Assembly: GCF_900104585.1 (NCBI RefSeq)
Contig: NZ_FNVX01000006.1
Coordinates: 248,001 to 312,000, forward strand
Origin: Bacteroides ihuae
GTDB lineage: Bacteria > Bacteroidota > Bacteroidia > Bacteroidales > Bacteroidaceae
DNA length: 64,000 bases
Direction of reading: 5' to 3'
Below, piece after piece: positions 1 through 9,392 of the stretch. The stretch's first letter is position 1; each line of letters begins with the position of its first letter. A model generated the notes under the pieces. It was not told the DNA's origin, searched no databases, and saw nothing but the letters and a program-made list of their open reading frames with translations. Position numbers and translations under genes: made by a program.

Positions 1-974
1 AAGCCAAACCGCTGAGTAGCAAGATCATTCGATTTTGTTTTTCCCTTCAATTCTACCTTACAAAGGTATAAATTAGGATGATCCACGTCCCAAAGCTTAG
101 CATTAGGAGCTAAAACCGAAACTTTTATTTCATTCATGCCCGTTTCCAGCAAAACCGACTTCAATTTCTTAGTGAACACTACATGCGAAGGATTTTTCCA
201 TTCAACAATAGAAAGCACCACATCCCGTTTAACCGCAATATTCTCAGGATTATTAATGATAATGATAGCATTTGCAGTAGTGATCTGCGGTGTATTTTGC
301 ATATAAATATCGGCAATATACACCGAAGGGCGAACTTCCAAGCTAACCTTTCCGGTTATTCCTCCAAATGCGTGTCCAGGAGGCAAGGTTTTATCACCCC
401 ATTGTATTAATGCTCCATCTCGCCAATCATGATTACCACCTGCATCTGTGATACGGACTGCTAACTGAATCTTATCTCCAGATCTCACATACGAAGTAAC
501 ATCTATTTCAAACGGAGTATTGTCCACGATTTGATAATCGACCAATTGCCTATTTATGAAAATTTCCGCCCGAGAACGAATAGAAGCAAATTTTAAGAAG
601 ACCTTTTCATCTCTTCCATAAGCGGGGATATCTACATTACGCGTCCACCAAGTAACTCCTTTTATGTCTCCTTCAGGGCCTGATTTCGTCTGCAAATACT
701 CTTCTGCAGTACCTGGAACTTTCACCTGCATAGTATAAGGAGATGTTAGTATTTCCCAGCCTTTTGTAGGTTTGAGTATTGAGTCTTTAAATGCTTCAGA
801 CAAAGACATGTAGATCTTTTCTTTCTCCCATGATACATTTTTATCCTGCCATAAATACCATCTTGCACCAGATAAGTCAACAGTAATTCTTCCTTGAGAT
901 GCAAATAAAGAAGAAGATGAGAAAAGTATCACTAAAAGAAAGAAAGAACTGTTTTTTTTATTCAGTTGTCCCAT
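1..974 (-). CDS. Glycoside hydrolase family 2 enzyme, N-terminal part (runs off the window)
   Basis: The reading frame is open from an ATG at 974 to the window edge (324 codons); the catalytic barrel must lie beyond base 1. The first about 24 residues form a Sec signal peptide (hydrophobic run FFLLVILFSSSSLFA), so the enzyme is exported. After it comes a GH2 sugar-binding jelly-roll (about residues 60-220, with motifs such as VTWWTRNVDIP and ALIQWGDKTLPPGHAFGG), then the start of the Ig-like GH2 domain. GH2 members are usually beta-galactosidases, beta-glucuronidases or beta-mannosidases. Next to pectin genes, a galactosidase or uronidase acting on rhamnogalacturonan side chains is a reasonable inference, but the catalytic residues are not visible. 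It lies downstream of susC/susD on the same strand, separated by a terminator-like hairpin. Confidence 0.82.
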   Translation of the reverse strand, partial: MGQLNKKNSSFFLLVILFSSSSLFASQGRITVDLSGARWYLWQDKNVSWEKEKIYMSLSEAFKDSILKPTKGWEILTSPYTMQVKVPGTAEEYLQTKSGPEGDIKGVTWWTRNVDIPAYGRDEKVFLKFASIRSRAEIFINRQLVDYQIVDNTPFEIDVTSYVRSGDKIQLAVRITDAGGNHDWRDGALIQWGDKTLPPGHAFGGITGKVSLEVRPSVYIADIYMQNTPQITTANAIIIINNPENIAVKRDVVLSIVEWKNPSHVVFTKKLKSVLLETGMNEIKVSVLAPNAKLWDVDHPNLYLCKVELKGKTKSNDLATQRFG

Positions 975-1167
975 ATAGTAAAAGATTAAAAGGCACTCTA
1001 TATAAATGTTAACAAAGAAAGAAAAATACAAGTATCAACAGTGTTGTTTCGACCTATTCTAGACTTCAATAAATGTGGAACGTTATTATCGAATTTTAGT
1101 CACAAGCCACAAGTAATCAACAGATAACCATTAGCCTTTATTAAATAAAACGCCGAAATCATTTAAC

Positions 1168-1212
1168 AAAAGAGATCAAGAGCATAGGAAGATTATTCTC
1201 TTGATCTCTTTT
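1168..1212 (-). terminator. Intrinsic terminator after susD
   Basis: A 15-bp perfect inverted repeat (AAAAGAGATCAAGAG and its complement) with a 15-nt loop lies 15 bp past the susD stop. Read on the minus strand it ends in a short T-rich run. It probably ends or attenuates the susC-susD transcript before the GH2 gene. Confidence 0.6.
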
Positions 1213-1226
1213 TATTCAGTTATGCC

Positions 1227-3392
1227 CTATTTCTGTTTAAATCCGTAACCATTAGTAAACCCGCCAGTTGTCAATATATTAGGAGTAAATGGCCATAAGT
1301 AAATAGGTGCCTTGGTATAGTCATAATCATAAAACAAGTAAGTATAATACTCATCATAGTATTTAACCAATTCAGCACCCCATGACACTTTAGTGTAGCC
1401 GTCTGCCACTAAGGCTGCAGCTTCAGCACCTTCCGGATCAATGTATTCGAATAACCCTTTTATAGCCAGATTAGTTTTAGGAGTAGCTGTTCCATAAATA
1501 GGATAAGGTTTAGCTGCAGTAGCAGCTGTTACAGAAAAGCTTTCCCAATCGTCATTCTGACCACGCCACCCTGGAGACAAAACGGGATCATCTTCCTTAT
1601 CAGCAGGACATTCAGTTGTCAAGCGATGGCTATATTGAGACTTTGCATCTACCAATTTTGTCCAAATATAGCTTGAAATAGTATTACCGTTAGGGAATGT
1701 ATAGTAGCCATTATTTTTCAAACCATCAAGCATCGCTTTTGTCATATCCTTAACATCCTTAATAGCCTCTGGAAGCAGACCAGAACGAATTAAAGTCCAT
1801 CGGCGATCACCCTCACCTGCAAATTCAAACCCACGCTCATTAATCACGGCTTTCAGTATACTACCGCTAGATGAGATGAACGCATCTGTATTAGCCTTAT
1901 CTGAAGGGAATGAGCGTTCACGTATCTTATTCAAATATGTTTTAGCATTTGCATCATCACCAGTAGCCGCACATGCTTCAGCATAAGTCAGATAAATTTC
2001 TGATAAACGCATATATGGACCATTAATACCCGAAGTACGTTGCTTTGCCACATATGGAGAAGCCATGCGATTTTCATCCCATTTATTAAGAGTCAAGCCT
2101 CCTCCTTCGGCTTTTGAATTCGGAGCAAACGGAATCAATTTTTCAACTCCTTTACCTGTACTACCCGTTACACACACACTTACATCCCGACGCTTATCTT
2201 GCGGATCGAACATTCCATAATAAAACGCTGGATTGATACGCGCTTGCCCATAAGACTTGCAAGGATATCCATTTGAACTACCACCGCTAGACACTCTTCC
2301 CATAGAGTATGTACGGGCATCATTACCTATACCTTGGGTCATTGCATATTCATAGATGGATTCATCTGCATATTCCAGATCATTCATCTGTTGGAAGAAA
2401 TATTGGTATGGATTGTCATATACTTGTCCGTTTTTACCTGTAGAACGAGGATCAGTTGTATGGAAACTAGCAGAACCCGGGTTATCGATACAAGCTTTCA
2501 AATAGGTTTTCGCAGTTTCATAAAGGTCTTTCCAGTCAGAACGACGCTCATAAACACTATTATTGTTTGGACTACCTTTTGTTTCAAATGTCAAAACATT
2601 GCCTTCTCCGTCTTTGTAGAAATCAGCAGCTAAATCAGTGCGCCGTGTCTGATAACCACCAGCTTCCAAGCACATGCGCCCAATTAAACCTTGTACAAAA
2701 GTACGCGAAAACACGTTCTTTAACATACTAGAAGTTTCGCCTACGCGATACATTAACGGTTCCACGGTTTTTAGATCTCCAATGCACATATCATAAATAG
2801 AGTCGCGGGAAGCCAATCCAGAAGCAGCAACACCACTTTTAGTCTGATAAGGAACATCTCCAAAATTTCTGATTAGCTCTCTGTAGCAGCATGCACGTAA
2901 TGCAATTGCCTCTCCATATAACTGACTTAAATCAGAAGCTGAACCAGCACTCATAATTGCCTGGAAATTATCCGTCGCACTCATTGCATTTATGACTGCA
3001 TTTGCCTTTCCAATAGCGCTGTACAGACTAGAATACGAATCATCTTCCTTTTGATAAGATAACAACCCATAAGAACTCGCAAATGTACCATTTTGGTATA
3101 AACACTCAGGATAGTGACGGCCCGGCTGATTGGAGAACGCTTCCGGATGCCGTTCAATATCGGAACCAGTTGCATCTGCTCCATAAAAGAGACCATCTCC
3201 AAAAATTTTGTTCTGCGCACAATCTCTCCATTGCTCATAAGCTCCGTCCATAGCAGCACGAGCTGTTTCAATATTAGAAAACACAAAATTTGCGTCTACA
3301 ACTGATGGAGAACTCGTTTCCAAATAATCACTACAAGAAGTAGTAGCCAAAAAACTGACTACAAACAGCGTTGAATATATATATTTTTTCAT
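1227..3392 (-). CDS. SusD/RagB-family glycan-binding lipoprotein
   Basis: This is the surface-exposed partner of the SusC-type transporter just upstream; together they capture and import an oligosaccharide. The protein starts with a lipoprotein signal (MKKYIYSTLFVVSFLATTSC), so it is lipid-anchored at the first Cys. SusD/RagB landmarks are LRACCYRELIRNFGDVPY, the helix MRLSEIYLTYAEA and NERGFEFAGEGDRRWTLIRSG. At 721 residues it is longer than typical SusD (500-600), with an extended C-terminal half. I start it at the second ATG (3392), which has GGAG about 8 nt upstream; an ATG 15 bp earlier (3407) is also in frame. It is 18 bp downstream of susC, clearly co-transcribed. Ligand specificity (pectin or rhamnogalacturonan fragments) is inferred only from neighbours. 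Confidence 0.92.
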   Translation of the reverse strand: MKKYIYSTLFVVSFLATTSCSDYLETSSPSVVDANFVFSNIETARAAMDGAYEQWRDCAQNKIFGDGLFYGADATGSDIERHPEAFSNQPGRHYPECLYQNGTFASSYGLLSYQKEDDSYSSLYSAIGKANAVINAMSATDNFQAIMSAGSASDLSQLYGEAIALRACCYRELIRNFGDVPYQTKSGVAASGLASRDSIYDMCIGDLKTVEPLMYRVGETSSMLKNVFSRTFVQGLIGRMCLEAGGYQTRRTDLAADFYKDGEGNVLTFETKGSPNNNSVYERRSDWKDLYETAKTYLKACIDNPGSASFHTTDPRSTGKNGQVYDNPYQYFFQQMNDLEYADESIYEYAMTQGIGNDARTYSMGRVSSGGSSNGYPCKSYGQARINPAFYYGMFDPQDKRRDVSVCVTGSTGKGVEKLIPFAPNSKAEGGGLTLNKWDENRMASPYVAKQRTSGINGPYMRLSEIYLTYAEACAATGDDANAKTYLNKIRERSFPSDKANTDAFISSSGSILKAVINERGFEFAGEGDRRWTLIRSGLLPEAIKDVKDMTKAMLDGLKNNGYYTFPNGNTISSYIWTKLVDAKSQYSHRLTTECPADKEDDPVLSPGWRGQNDDWESFSVTAATAAKPYPIYGTATPKTNLAIKGLFEYIDPEGAEAAALVADGYTKVSWGAELVKYYDEYYTYLFYDYDYTKAPIYLWPFTPNILTTGGFTNGYGFKQK

Positions 3393-3410
3393 CTGTAAAA
3401 TCTCCATTAA

Positions 3411-6400
3411 TTAGAATGTAAAATTAAGACCAAATGTGTATGTCCTTGCTTTCGGGTATGAATTATAATCATAGTTAGGAGTAGGGAAACCATCTCCGCC
3501 TGCATCGCTATTCGTACTAACATCAGGATCTAGTCCGGAATAGCCACTCAAACAAAACAAATTACTTCCTGTGAAATAAATACGGCAATTTTCGATTTTA
3601 ACTTTCTTCGTCCAGTTTTTTGGTAAAGTATAACCCAAAGTTAATGTCTGAAGACGAAGGTAAGAAGCATCCTCTATGAATTCAGATGTGACAAGACCAT
3701 ACTCCGAGTAATTCAAAGCGTATTTAGCATTCTTATTTAACGCATTTAAAGCATCCGGATCAGTTACAACAAACAAATCTCCATTTGTATCTACATCATA
3801 GATTTTATAACAGTCTTTTACAATTGCGAGACGATTTGCTCCCAAACTGTTATCTTTGTTTCCCATCATACTATGCATTGCATTGGCATTATAGACATCA
3901 CCTCCAATCTGATAAGTAAAGCCAGCAGAGAAATCAACATTTTTCCATCCAGCATTTATGGAAAAACCGCCCGTATGCTTCGGCATCGTTTGACCAATAA
4001 CTGTTACATCATCATCATCGATAGTACCACTACCATCAACATCAACAAATTTAGCAGCACCTGGGAAAGCTATCTGACCATCCGGCACTCCAATTTTCTT
4101 AGTTCCTTCCGCATAATTCACAATACTCTTTATATCAGGAATGCCATTCTTCAAGGTATAAGTCTTGGTACTTGCGTCATAGTCAAAATCATCTATTTTA
4201 TAATAACCAGCAGACTTAAAACCTTGAATCAGACCAACCGGCTGACCTTCACGAATAATATAGTCGTAATTCGGCTTACGCATACTTGATCCCCAGCCCG
4301 TATGAGTATCAGCCAACGCCTTATCGCTTAGCTCATCAATATTATTATGATTGAAATTATAAGTAACATTAACACCCAAATTAAAATCTTTCGTTCGGAT
4401 AAGATCAACACCTAGAGCTAGCTCTATACCTTTATTAGAAGTCTTTCCAACATTCTGGAACTGATAACTGTAACCAGCAGAAGCATCCACAGGGATTTTC
4501 ATCAAAATATTTTTTGTAGTATTCCAATAAAAGTCAACACTACCACGAATTTTATTATTCAAGAAGCCAAAATCTAAACCTGCATTACGCGAAATAGTAG
4601 TCTCCCATTTCAAATCTTCATTACCTAACATATCCCCCGGTTTATAAACAGTTTTCACTTCACCATCCACGGTAATCTGATCTGTAACCCAAGTTTCTTT
4701 CCATAATGATGGATCAATGTTATCAGAGCCCGATGTACCATAAGAGAGGCGAAGTTTTAAATTGTCCAACCATTCCCTTGCAGTCTCCATAAAAGGTTCA
4801 TCAGAGATACGCCAAGCTGCTGCCGCCGCAGGGAAATAGCCCCAATGATGATTCGGAGAAAATTTAGAAGAACCATCTGCACGAAATGTTGCAGTCAACA
4901 AATAGCGACCCTTGTAAGAGTAATTAGCACGTCCAAACCAAGATTGAGTATGATTAGGAGTTCCTATCGTATTGCTATATTCATCCTTGCCAAGATCCTT
5001 GTCAGTCATATTTATCATTCCAAATGCATCATTCATCGTAAAGCCGCTTGGGTAACCGGCACCTTGAATCACACTAGTATTCGATTTAGAAGCTAAAACC
5101 TCATTGCCCAGAAGGAATGACAAACTATGATCTTCACCTAGATCTTGAAACTCATAATTCAAAGTAGTGGCCCACCTGACTCCATAACCATCTTTCTTGG
5201 TCAATTTGGCTACACTATATTTAGTGTCCTCCGCATTATTACCAGCATTCCAGTATTTAGTCTCATTCCAATTACGACTTAAAGATAATTCAGTCTTAGC
5301 TGTCAACCCTTTAATAATCTTCCAAGTCAAAGCCCCTTTTCCATTAATTCTATGTTCCTTAGCTATATTCTCATAGTTATTAATCATGTCCACTGGATTA
5401 CGTTCTAGTTCAACATTCGGTGCACCTTGGCCTAATCCGGCTGTATAAGTAACATCACCTTTAGGATCATCAATTGGACGAAATGCATAAGCCGAAGTTG
5501 CATAATCAAATTTCGTTCCGTCAGTTGTAGTTTCAGTATAACGCAAATCAGCATTAAAACTTAGATTTTCATTTATTTTTTGATCTATCTTAAAATTGGC
5601 ATTCCAACGAGTATAACCCGAGTTGATACGGATACCCTTATCGTCTGTGTAATTGATAGAAGCATAATATTTTGTTTTATCATTACCACCTGTCAATGAT
5701 ATATCATGATTCCATGCACCCGCTGTATGCAATACATCGTTAATATAGTTGTGAGAAGATACATCTTTATATTCACTCAGATGGTTACCGTATTTTGAGC
5801 CTAAACCAAAATATTTAGCCACTCCATCACCGTAAGATTCACCGTAAGCAGTTGCATATGCCCAGTTAGAATACACATAATCGTATGCATCCAGTACATC
5901 CAGAGTCTTTGGATTTTCTTTGATCTGATAATATGCATTATACTTAATAACAGTTCTCCCTTCTTTAGCTCCTTTAGTTGTCAATAAGATAACTCCATTA
6001 GCACCACGTGCTCCATAAATAGCTGTAGATGCTGCATCTTTCAATACGTCTATACTTTCAATATTGTCGGCAGGAATATCATCAATACCACTCACCTGAA
6101 CGCCATCCACAATAAATAGCGGGTCGTTAGATTGAGTAATGGAACCACCTCCCCGTATACGGATAGACATACCTGCACCCGGACGACCATCCTGAGAAGT
6201 CACAGATACGCCAGGAAGTTGCCCTTGCAAAGCTTGCGCTACATTGGTAACAGGATTAGCCGCCAATTTTTCACCAGTAACAGAAGCTACTGAACCAGTC
6301 AGATCCCTTCTCTTTACCGTGCCATAACCTATGACAACTACTTCATCGAGATTCTTTGCATCTTCAATTAATTTAATGTTGATTTTAGTCTGCCCACCTA

Positions 6401-6665
6401 CAACCACAGTTTGGCTTAAATAACCAATAAAAGAAAACTGAAGTTTTGTGTTTGGTGAGACAGAAAGCGAATAACGGCCATCTAAATCAGTTATAGTTCC
6501 GTTTGTCGTACCAACAGCAGTAACATTCACGCCAATCATCAGTTCTCCAGAAGCATCAGTAACAATGCCAGAAACCGTATGACCACCTTGTGCAAAAGAC
6601 GCCAAGCAAAGCATACTCAACAGCAGAGCAGCCATTGCCTTTTTGGCAAGTGTTTTTCGATTCAT
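3411..6665 (-). CDS. SusC/RagA-family TonB-linked outer-membrane transporter
   Basis: A 1084-residue TonB-dependent porin that imports oligosaccharides across the outer membrane. After the signal peptide (LLLSMLCLASFAQ) there is a carboxypeptidase-regulatory-like beta domain (about residues 27-110, VSGIVTDASGELMIGVNV). Then comes the family signature NLDEVVVIGYGTVKRRDLTGS, a plug domain (TNVAQALQGQLPGVSV, IRIRGGGSI, AIYGARGANGVILLTTK) and a long beta-barrel ending in aromatic FGLNFTF. It forms a pair with the following SusD homologue. A Bacteroides promoter lies upstream at 6727-6755. No anti-sigma or hybrid two-component regulator is in the window, so the controller of this locus must lie elsewhere. 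Confidence 0.95.
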   Translation of the reverse strand: MNRKTLAKKAMAALLLSMLCLASFAQGGHTVSGIVTDASGELMIGVNVTAVGTTNGTITDLDGRYSLSVSPNTKLQFSFIGYLSQTVVVGGQTKINIKLIEDAKNLDEVVVIGYGTVKRRDLTGSVASVTGEKLAANPVTNVAQALQGQLPGVSVTSQDGRPGAGMSIRIRGGGSITQSNDPLFIVDGVQVSGIDDIPADNIESIDVLKDAASTAIYGARGANGVILLTTKGAKEGRTVIKYNAYYQIKENPKTLDVLDAYDYVYSNWAYATAYGESYGDGVAKYFGLGSKYGNHLSEYKDVSSHNYINDVLHTAGAWNHDISLTGGNDKTKYYASINYTDDKGIRINSGYTRWNANFKIDQKINENLSFNADLRYTETTTDGTKFDYATSAYAFRPIDDPKGDVTYTAGLGQGAPNVELERNPVDMINNYENIAKEHRINGKGALTWKIIKGLTAKTELSLSRNWNETKYWNAGNNAEDTKYSVAKLTKKDGYGVRWATTLNYEFQDLGEDHSLSFLLGNEVLASKSNTSVIQGAGYPSGFTMNDAFGMINMTDKDLGKDEYSNTIGTPNHTQSWFGRANYSYKGRYLLTATFRADGSSKFSPNHHWGYFPAAAAAWRISDEPFMETAREWLDNLKLRLSYGTSGSDNIDPSLWKETWVTDQITVDGEVKTVYKPGDMLGNEDLKWETTISRNAGLDFGFLNNKIRGSVDFYWNTTKNILMKIPVDASAGYSYQFQNVGKTSNKGIELALGVDLIRTKDFNLGVNVTYNFNHNNIDELSDKALADTHTGWGSSMRKPNYDYIIREGQPVGLIQGFKSAGYYKIDDFDYDASTKTYTLKNGIPDIKSIVNYAEGTKKIGVPDGQIAFPGAAKFVDVDGSGTIDDDDVTVIGQTMPKHTGGFSINAGWKNVDFSAGFTYQIGGDVYNANAMHSMMGNKDNSLGANRLAIVKDCYKIYDVDTNGDLFVVTDPDALNALNKNAKYALNYSEYGLVTSEFIEDASYLRLQTLTLGYTLPKNWTKKVKIENCRIYFTGSNLFCLSGYSGLDPDVSTNSDAGGDGFPTPNYDYNSYPKARTYTFGLNFTF

Positions 6666-6726
6666 AAATTTGTATTTTTATAGTTAGTATTAAGGAATAA
6701 AGGTTTATTAAGACCGTTATCGAACA

Positions 6727-6755
6727 CAAATATAGAACTTTAACTAAAATAGCAA
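6727..6755 (-). promoter_or_regulatory. Bacteroides-type promoter for susC-susD
   Basis: On the minus strand TATATTTG (6734-6727) matches the TAnnTTTG -7 box, with TTG 18 bp upstream (6755-6753). It leaves a leader of about 55-60 nt before the susC start. Confidence 0.55.
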
Positions 6756-6843
6756 TGTAGACTTATTGACTATTTATGTGGAAATTTCGATTTTACATAT
6801 AAAAACGTATGACTAAGAGAGAGAAAACATCACAGTGGAGCAA

Positions 6844-8364
6844 CTAGTATACCAAACTCAACACATACACTGGGTTAGTATACAATTCTATGATTCTAGC
6901 ATCTTTCTCTTTATCAAGCTGACGGGAGGCTGGGTTACGTATACTATAGTCTATTGGGGCGCCAGTCATAGTCCTACTATTATATTCCCAAAAATGAACA
7001 TTCGTCAAATCTCCTCCAACTATGCCCCAACCTACCGGAGGTATATTTTCCAGTTTGCAATTGATAAGCACAGCCTCGGCATAAGGATAACCGATACCTT
7101 TATTAATAGGTGAGCGCGCAATGACCGCATCATCCCCCTTTCCCATAAAGGTACAGTCTACAAAAACATTTCCATGATTCTTCTTCGTATTGCGGATCCA
7201 CATGAATGCTCCCGAACTATAAAGTGTGCAATTCTTGAAGAACGCAGGACCACGACCTAACACAGTATCTCCGTCGCCTTCAATAATACAATTTTCAAGG
7301 TAAGTGCTTCCATTAATTTGCAAAGCATCTCCAGAACCAATTACATGAATGTTATTCAAAGTATTTCCTTGCCCCATCATCAATACTCCTTCAGCTTGCC
7401 CTTTCAGATCTGTTTGAATCGTGAGATTTACCAAATTTATGCAAAATCCATTATCAGACATAAACGCAGCGCGGCGAGAAGGAAAAGTACCCGGAAATTC
7501 GTTGGTCTTCAGACCCGCAGGATGGGGATTGAATATTTCGTTGTTCGCATAATGGATGTGAACGCCATCACGACTTTCGCCTTCAATTGTCACGTATCGC
7601 TTATTCCGAAAATAGACTATCTCTTCATAATCTCCATTTTTTATATAGACTTTCCAACTTCCATCTCCCTCTTGAGATGGGGTAAGCATGGCAGGAATAA
7701 AGTCAGGAATATAATCCAATGCACCTTGCAACGTGTTAAAATCACCTTTTCCATCAGCGCTGACCACTAGCTTGCGAACTTCTGTTTTAGGACCGCATTT
7801 TTTAGTAGTGAAACGCCATGCGTTCTTTTTGGTAAAACCTTTGAACCCATGAGTATTGATAACTTTATTATCTATTGTCACATAATAATTTTTGCCATAT
7901 TCCAAGAGATTATTGTGCAAGTAAATTGTCGCTATATTGCCACGAACAATAACTGGATGGAAGTGAAAACCATCGGTAAAGTGACCGATAATATTCAATT
8001 GATAATTGGATAAATCACGCTTATTAACACCAGAAGGAGTACCAGCAAGCATATTCGCATTGGTATAATCAACAGCTTTATAATCATAAGGAATTGGAGA
8101 GTATATCGCCCCTTCATTACTTTGTCCACCAGTTGGCCCCGCCGGAATACTTAAATCCAAACAGTCCACCTGCCGATTTGTTTCCTCTTCAAAAACCCGG
8201 ATAAATCCTTTATCACCTACCGTTGGAGATTCATCAAACTTCAATATGAGATGAGTATCTGGATTTACATTTACCGCATTCTGTGCAGGAAAGAGGGCGC
8301 TTTGAGCATGAATCATCACTGACACTAACAATAGTTCCGAAATAAAACAAAGGAGTGTTTTCAT
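6844..8364 (-). CDS. Divergent pectin-methylesterase-family (CE8-like) exported protein with N-terminal Ig-like domain
   Basis: A 506-residue exported protein (signal peptide ending MIHAQS). Residues about 22-190 look like an SbsA-type Ig-like domain (FPAQNAVNVNPDTHLILKF ... KNAWRFTTKK). Residues about 200-500 form a right-handed beta-helix of the pectinesterase superfamily: LVVSADGKGDFNTLQGALDYI and NGDYEEIV (the GxYxE motif). The usual motifs are altered: QDT becomes GDA (GSGDALQING), DFIFG becomes DTVLG, and LGRPW becomes IARSP. The two Asp and the Arg that catalyse de-esterification could still be present at these places, but the oxyanion Gln seems to be lost. It is last in a GH105-CE8-CE8 run and may be a methylesterase with shifted specificity. 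Exact activity is uncertain. Confidence 0.75.
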   Translation of the reverse strand: MKTLLCFISELLLVSVMIHAQSALFPAQNAVNVNPDTHLILKFDESPTVGDKGFIRVFEEETNRQVDCLDLSIPAGPTGGQSNEGAIYSPIPYDYKAVDYTNANMLAGTPSGVNKRDLSNYQLNIIGHFTDGFHFHPVIVRGNIATIYLHNNLLEYGKNYYVTIDNKVINTHGFKGFTKKNAWRFTTKKCGPKTEVRKLVVSADGKGDFNTLQGALDYIPDFIPAMLTPSQEGDGSWKVYIKNGDYEEIVYFRNKRYVTIEGESRDGVHIHYANNEIFNPHPAGLKTNEFPGTFPSRRAAFMSDNGFCINLVNLTIQTDLKGQAEGVLMMGQGNTLNNIHVIGSGDALQINGSTYLENCIIEGDGDTVLGRGPAFFKNCTLYSSGAFMWIRNTKKNHGNVFVDCTFMGKGDDAVIARSPINKGIGYPYAEAVLINCKLENIPPVGWGIVGGDLTNVHFWEYNSRTMTGAPIDYSIRNPASRQLDKEKDARIIELYTNPVYVLSLVY

Positions 8365-8430
8365 GTTTTATAGATTTAGACGATAATATTAGCAGAGAAA
8401 GTGCCCCCAAAGCCATGGCGGTATCAAGAA

Positions 8431-9384
8431 CTATTTAGCAGGACACCAGTCGGTACAATTCTTAAATATATTTTCTATAGAATATCGAAGTACTTCTTTC
8501 TTAGATAACTGGCTACTCCATTTCACTCTACCTGAGACATTAACTCCTTCTCCTGTGTTAGCAAATTCAGCGTAACGGGACGTCTTTTCATTTTCAGTAT
8601 TCTTCCAGTTTTCCCATCCTGCAGGGCAAATATGCTTCCCCATCTCGCAATGAATAAAAGCAGTTGCAGCATACGGACGCCAAGGGCGACCTAAATAGAC
8701 TTTATCAACTCCCGGGCCGGCTGTCAGTTTACAGTTTTTGAAAATATAGCCAAACTCCATCTCCTTGGGAGTAGAAGCAGCTGTGATATAAGAATTTCGC
8801 TTACTATGAATCGTGCAGTCTTCGAAAAGAGCTGTTGAAGGACCAAAAATAAAGTCAGTCGTTCCTTCTATATAACAATGAGTGAAGAGCAGACGAGTTC
8901 CCTCGGCGCCTGTATATATGGTATCTTGATTACCCAAGAAACGACAGTTAATAAACCTCAACTTATCCCCTTCTGTGTGTAAAGCCACAGCTTGACCCAA
9001 TTGCGCTGCATTATTCTCTATCGTCAGATTTCTTAAGGTGATATTACTTCCTTCTATTTTAACCGTATAGGTACGAAAAGTTCCCATTTTATTAATATTG
9101 GCATGGTCATCATAGGTAATGACTGTACCCTCACTACTCTCTCCTACAATTTCTACATTTTTCACCCACGAGGGTATCACTAATTTCTCTTTGTAGATTC
9201 CGTTCTTTACGTAGATGATGACTGTATAATCCATAAACGCCCGTACACCTTCTACAGCTTCCTGAACAGTCCGATATTTCCCTGTTCCATCACGAGCCAC
9301 TACCACGGTATCTTGTTGCTGCGCCTTTACAGAAATACCAAAGAGGAGAATAAGGAGTGTTATTCCTATTAATTGTTTCAACAT
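8431..9384 (-). CDS. Pectin methylesterase (CE8)
   Basis: Removes methyl esters from homogalacturonan, giving pectate and methanol. The 317-residue protein has a signal peptide (LIGITLLILLFGISVKAQ), so it acts in the periplasm or at the surface. All canonical CE8 motifs are present: GIYKE (62-66), QAVAL (131-135), QDT with Gln153 and Asp154, DFIFG with Asp177, and LGRPW with Arg233. Length matches bacterial single-domain enzymes. It follows the GH105 gene by 8 bp and precedes the divergent homologue by 66 bp, so the three are probably one transcript. De-esterification would expose the backbone to lyases and hydrolases. Confidence 0.93.
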   Translation of the reverse strand: MLKQLIGITLLILLFGISVKAQQQDTVVVARDGTGKYRTVQEAVEGVRAFMDYTVIIYVKNGIYKEKLVIPSWVKNVEIVGESSEGTVITYDDHANINKMGTFRTYTVKIEGSNITLRNLTIENNAAQLGQAVALHTEGDKLRFINCRFLGNQDTIYTGAEGTRLLFTHCYIEGTTDFIFGPSTALFEDCTIHSKRNSYITAASTPKEMEFGYIFKNCKLTAGPGVDKVYLGRPWRPYAATAFIHCEMGKHICPAGWENWKNTENEKTSRYAEFANTGEGVNVSGRVKWSSQLSKKEVLRYSIENIFKNCTDWCPAK

Positions 9385-9392
9385 ATCTTTTG

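Noticed and set aside
8234..8416. Small minus-strand frame before the divergent pectinesterase
   Set aside because: It overlaps the signal-peptide coding part of that gene in another frame and has no features of its own.
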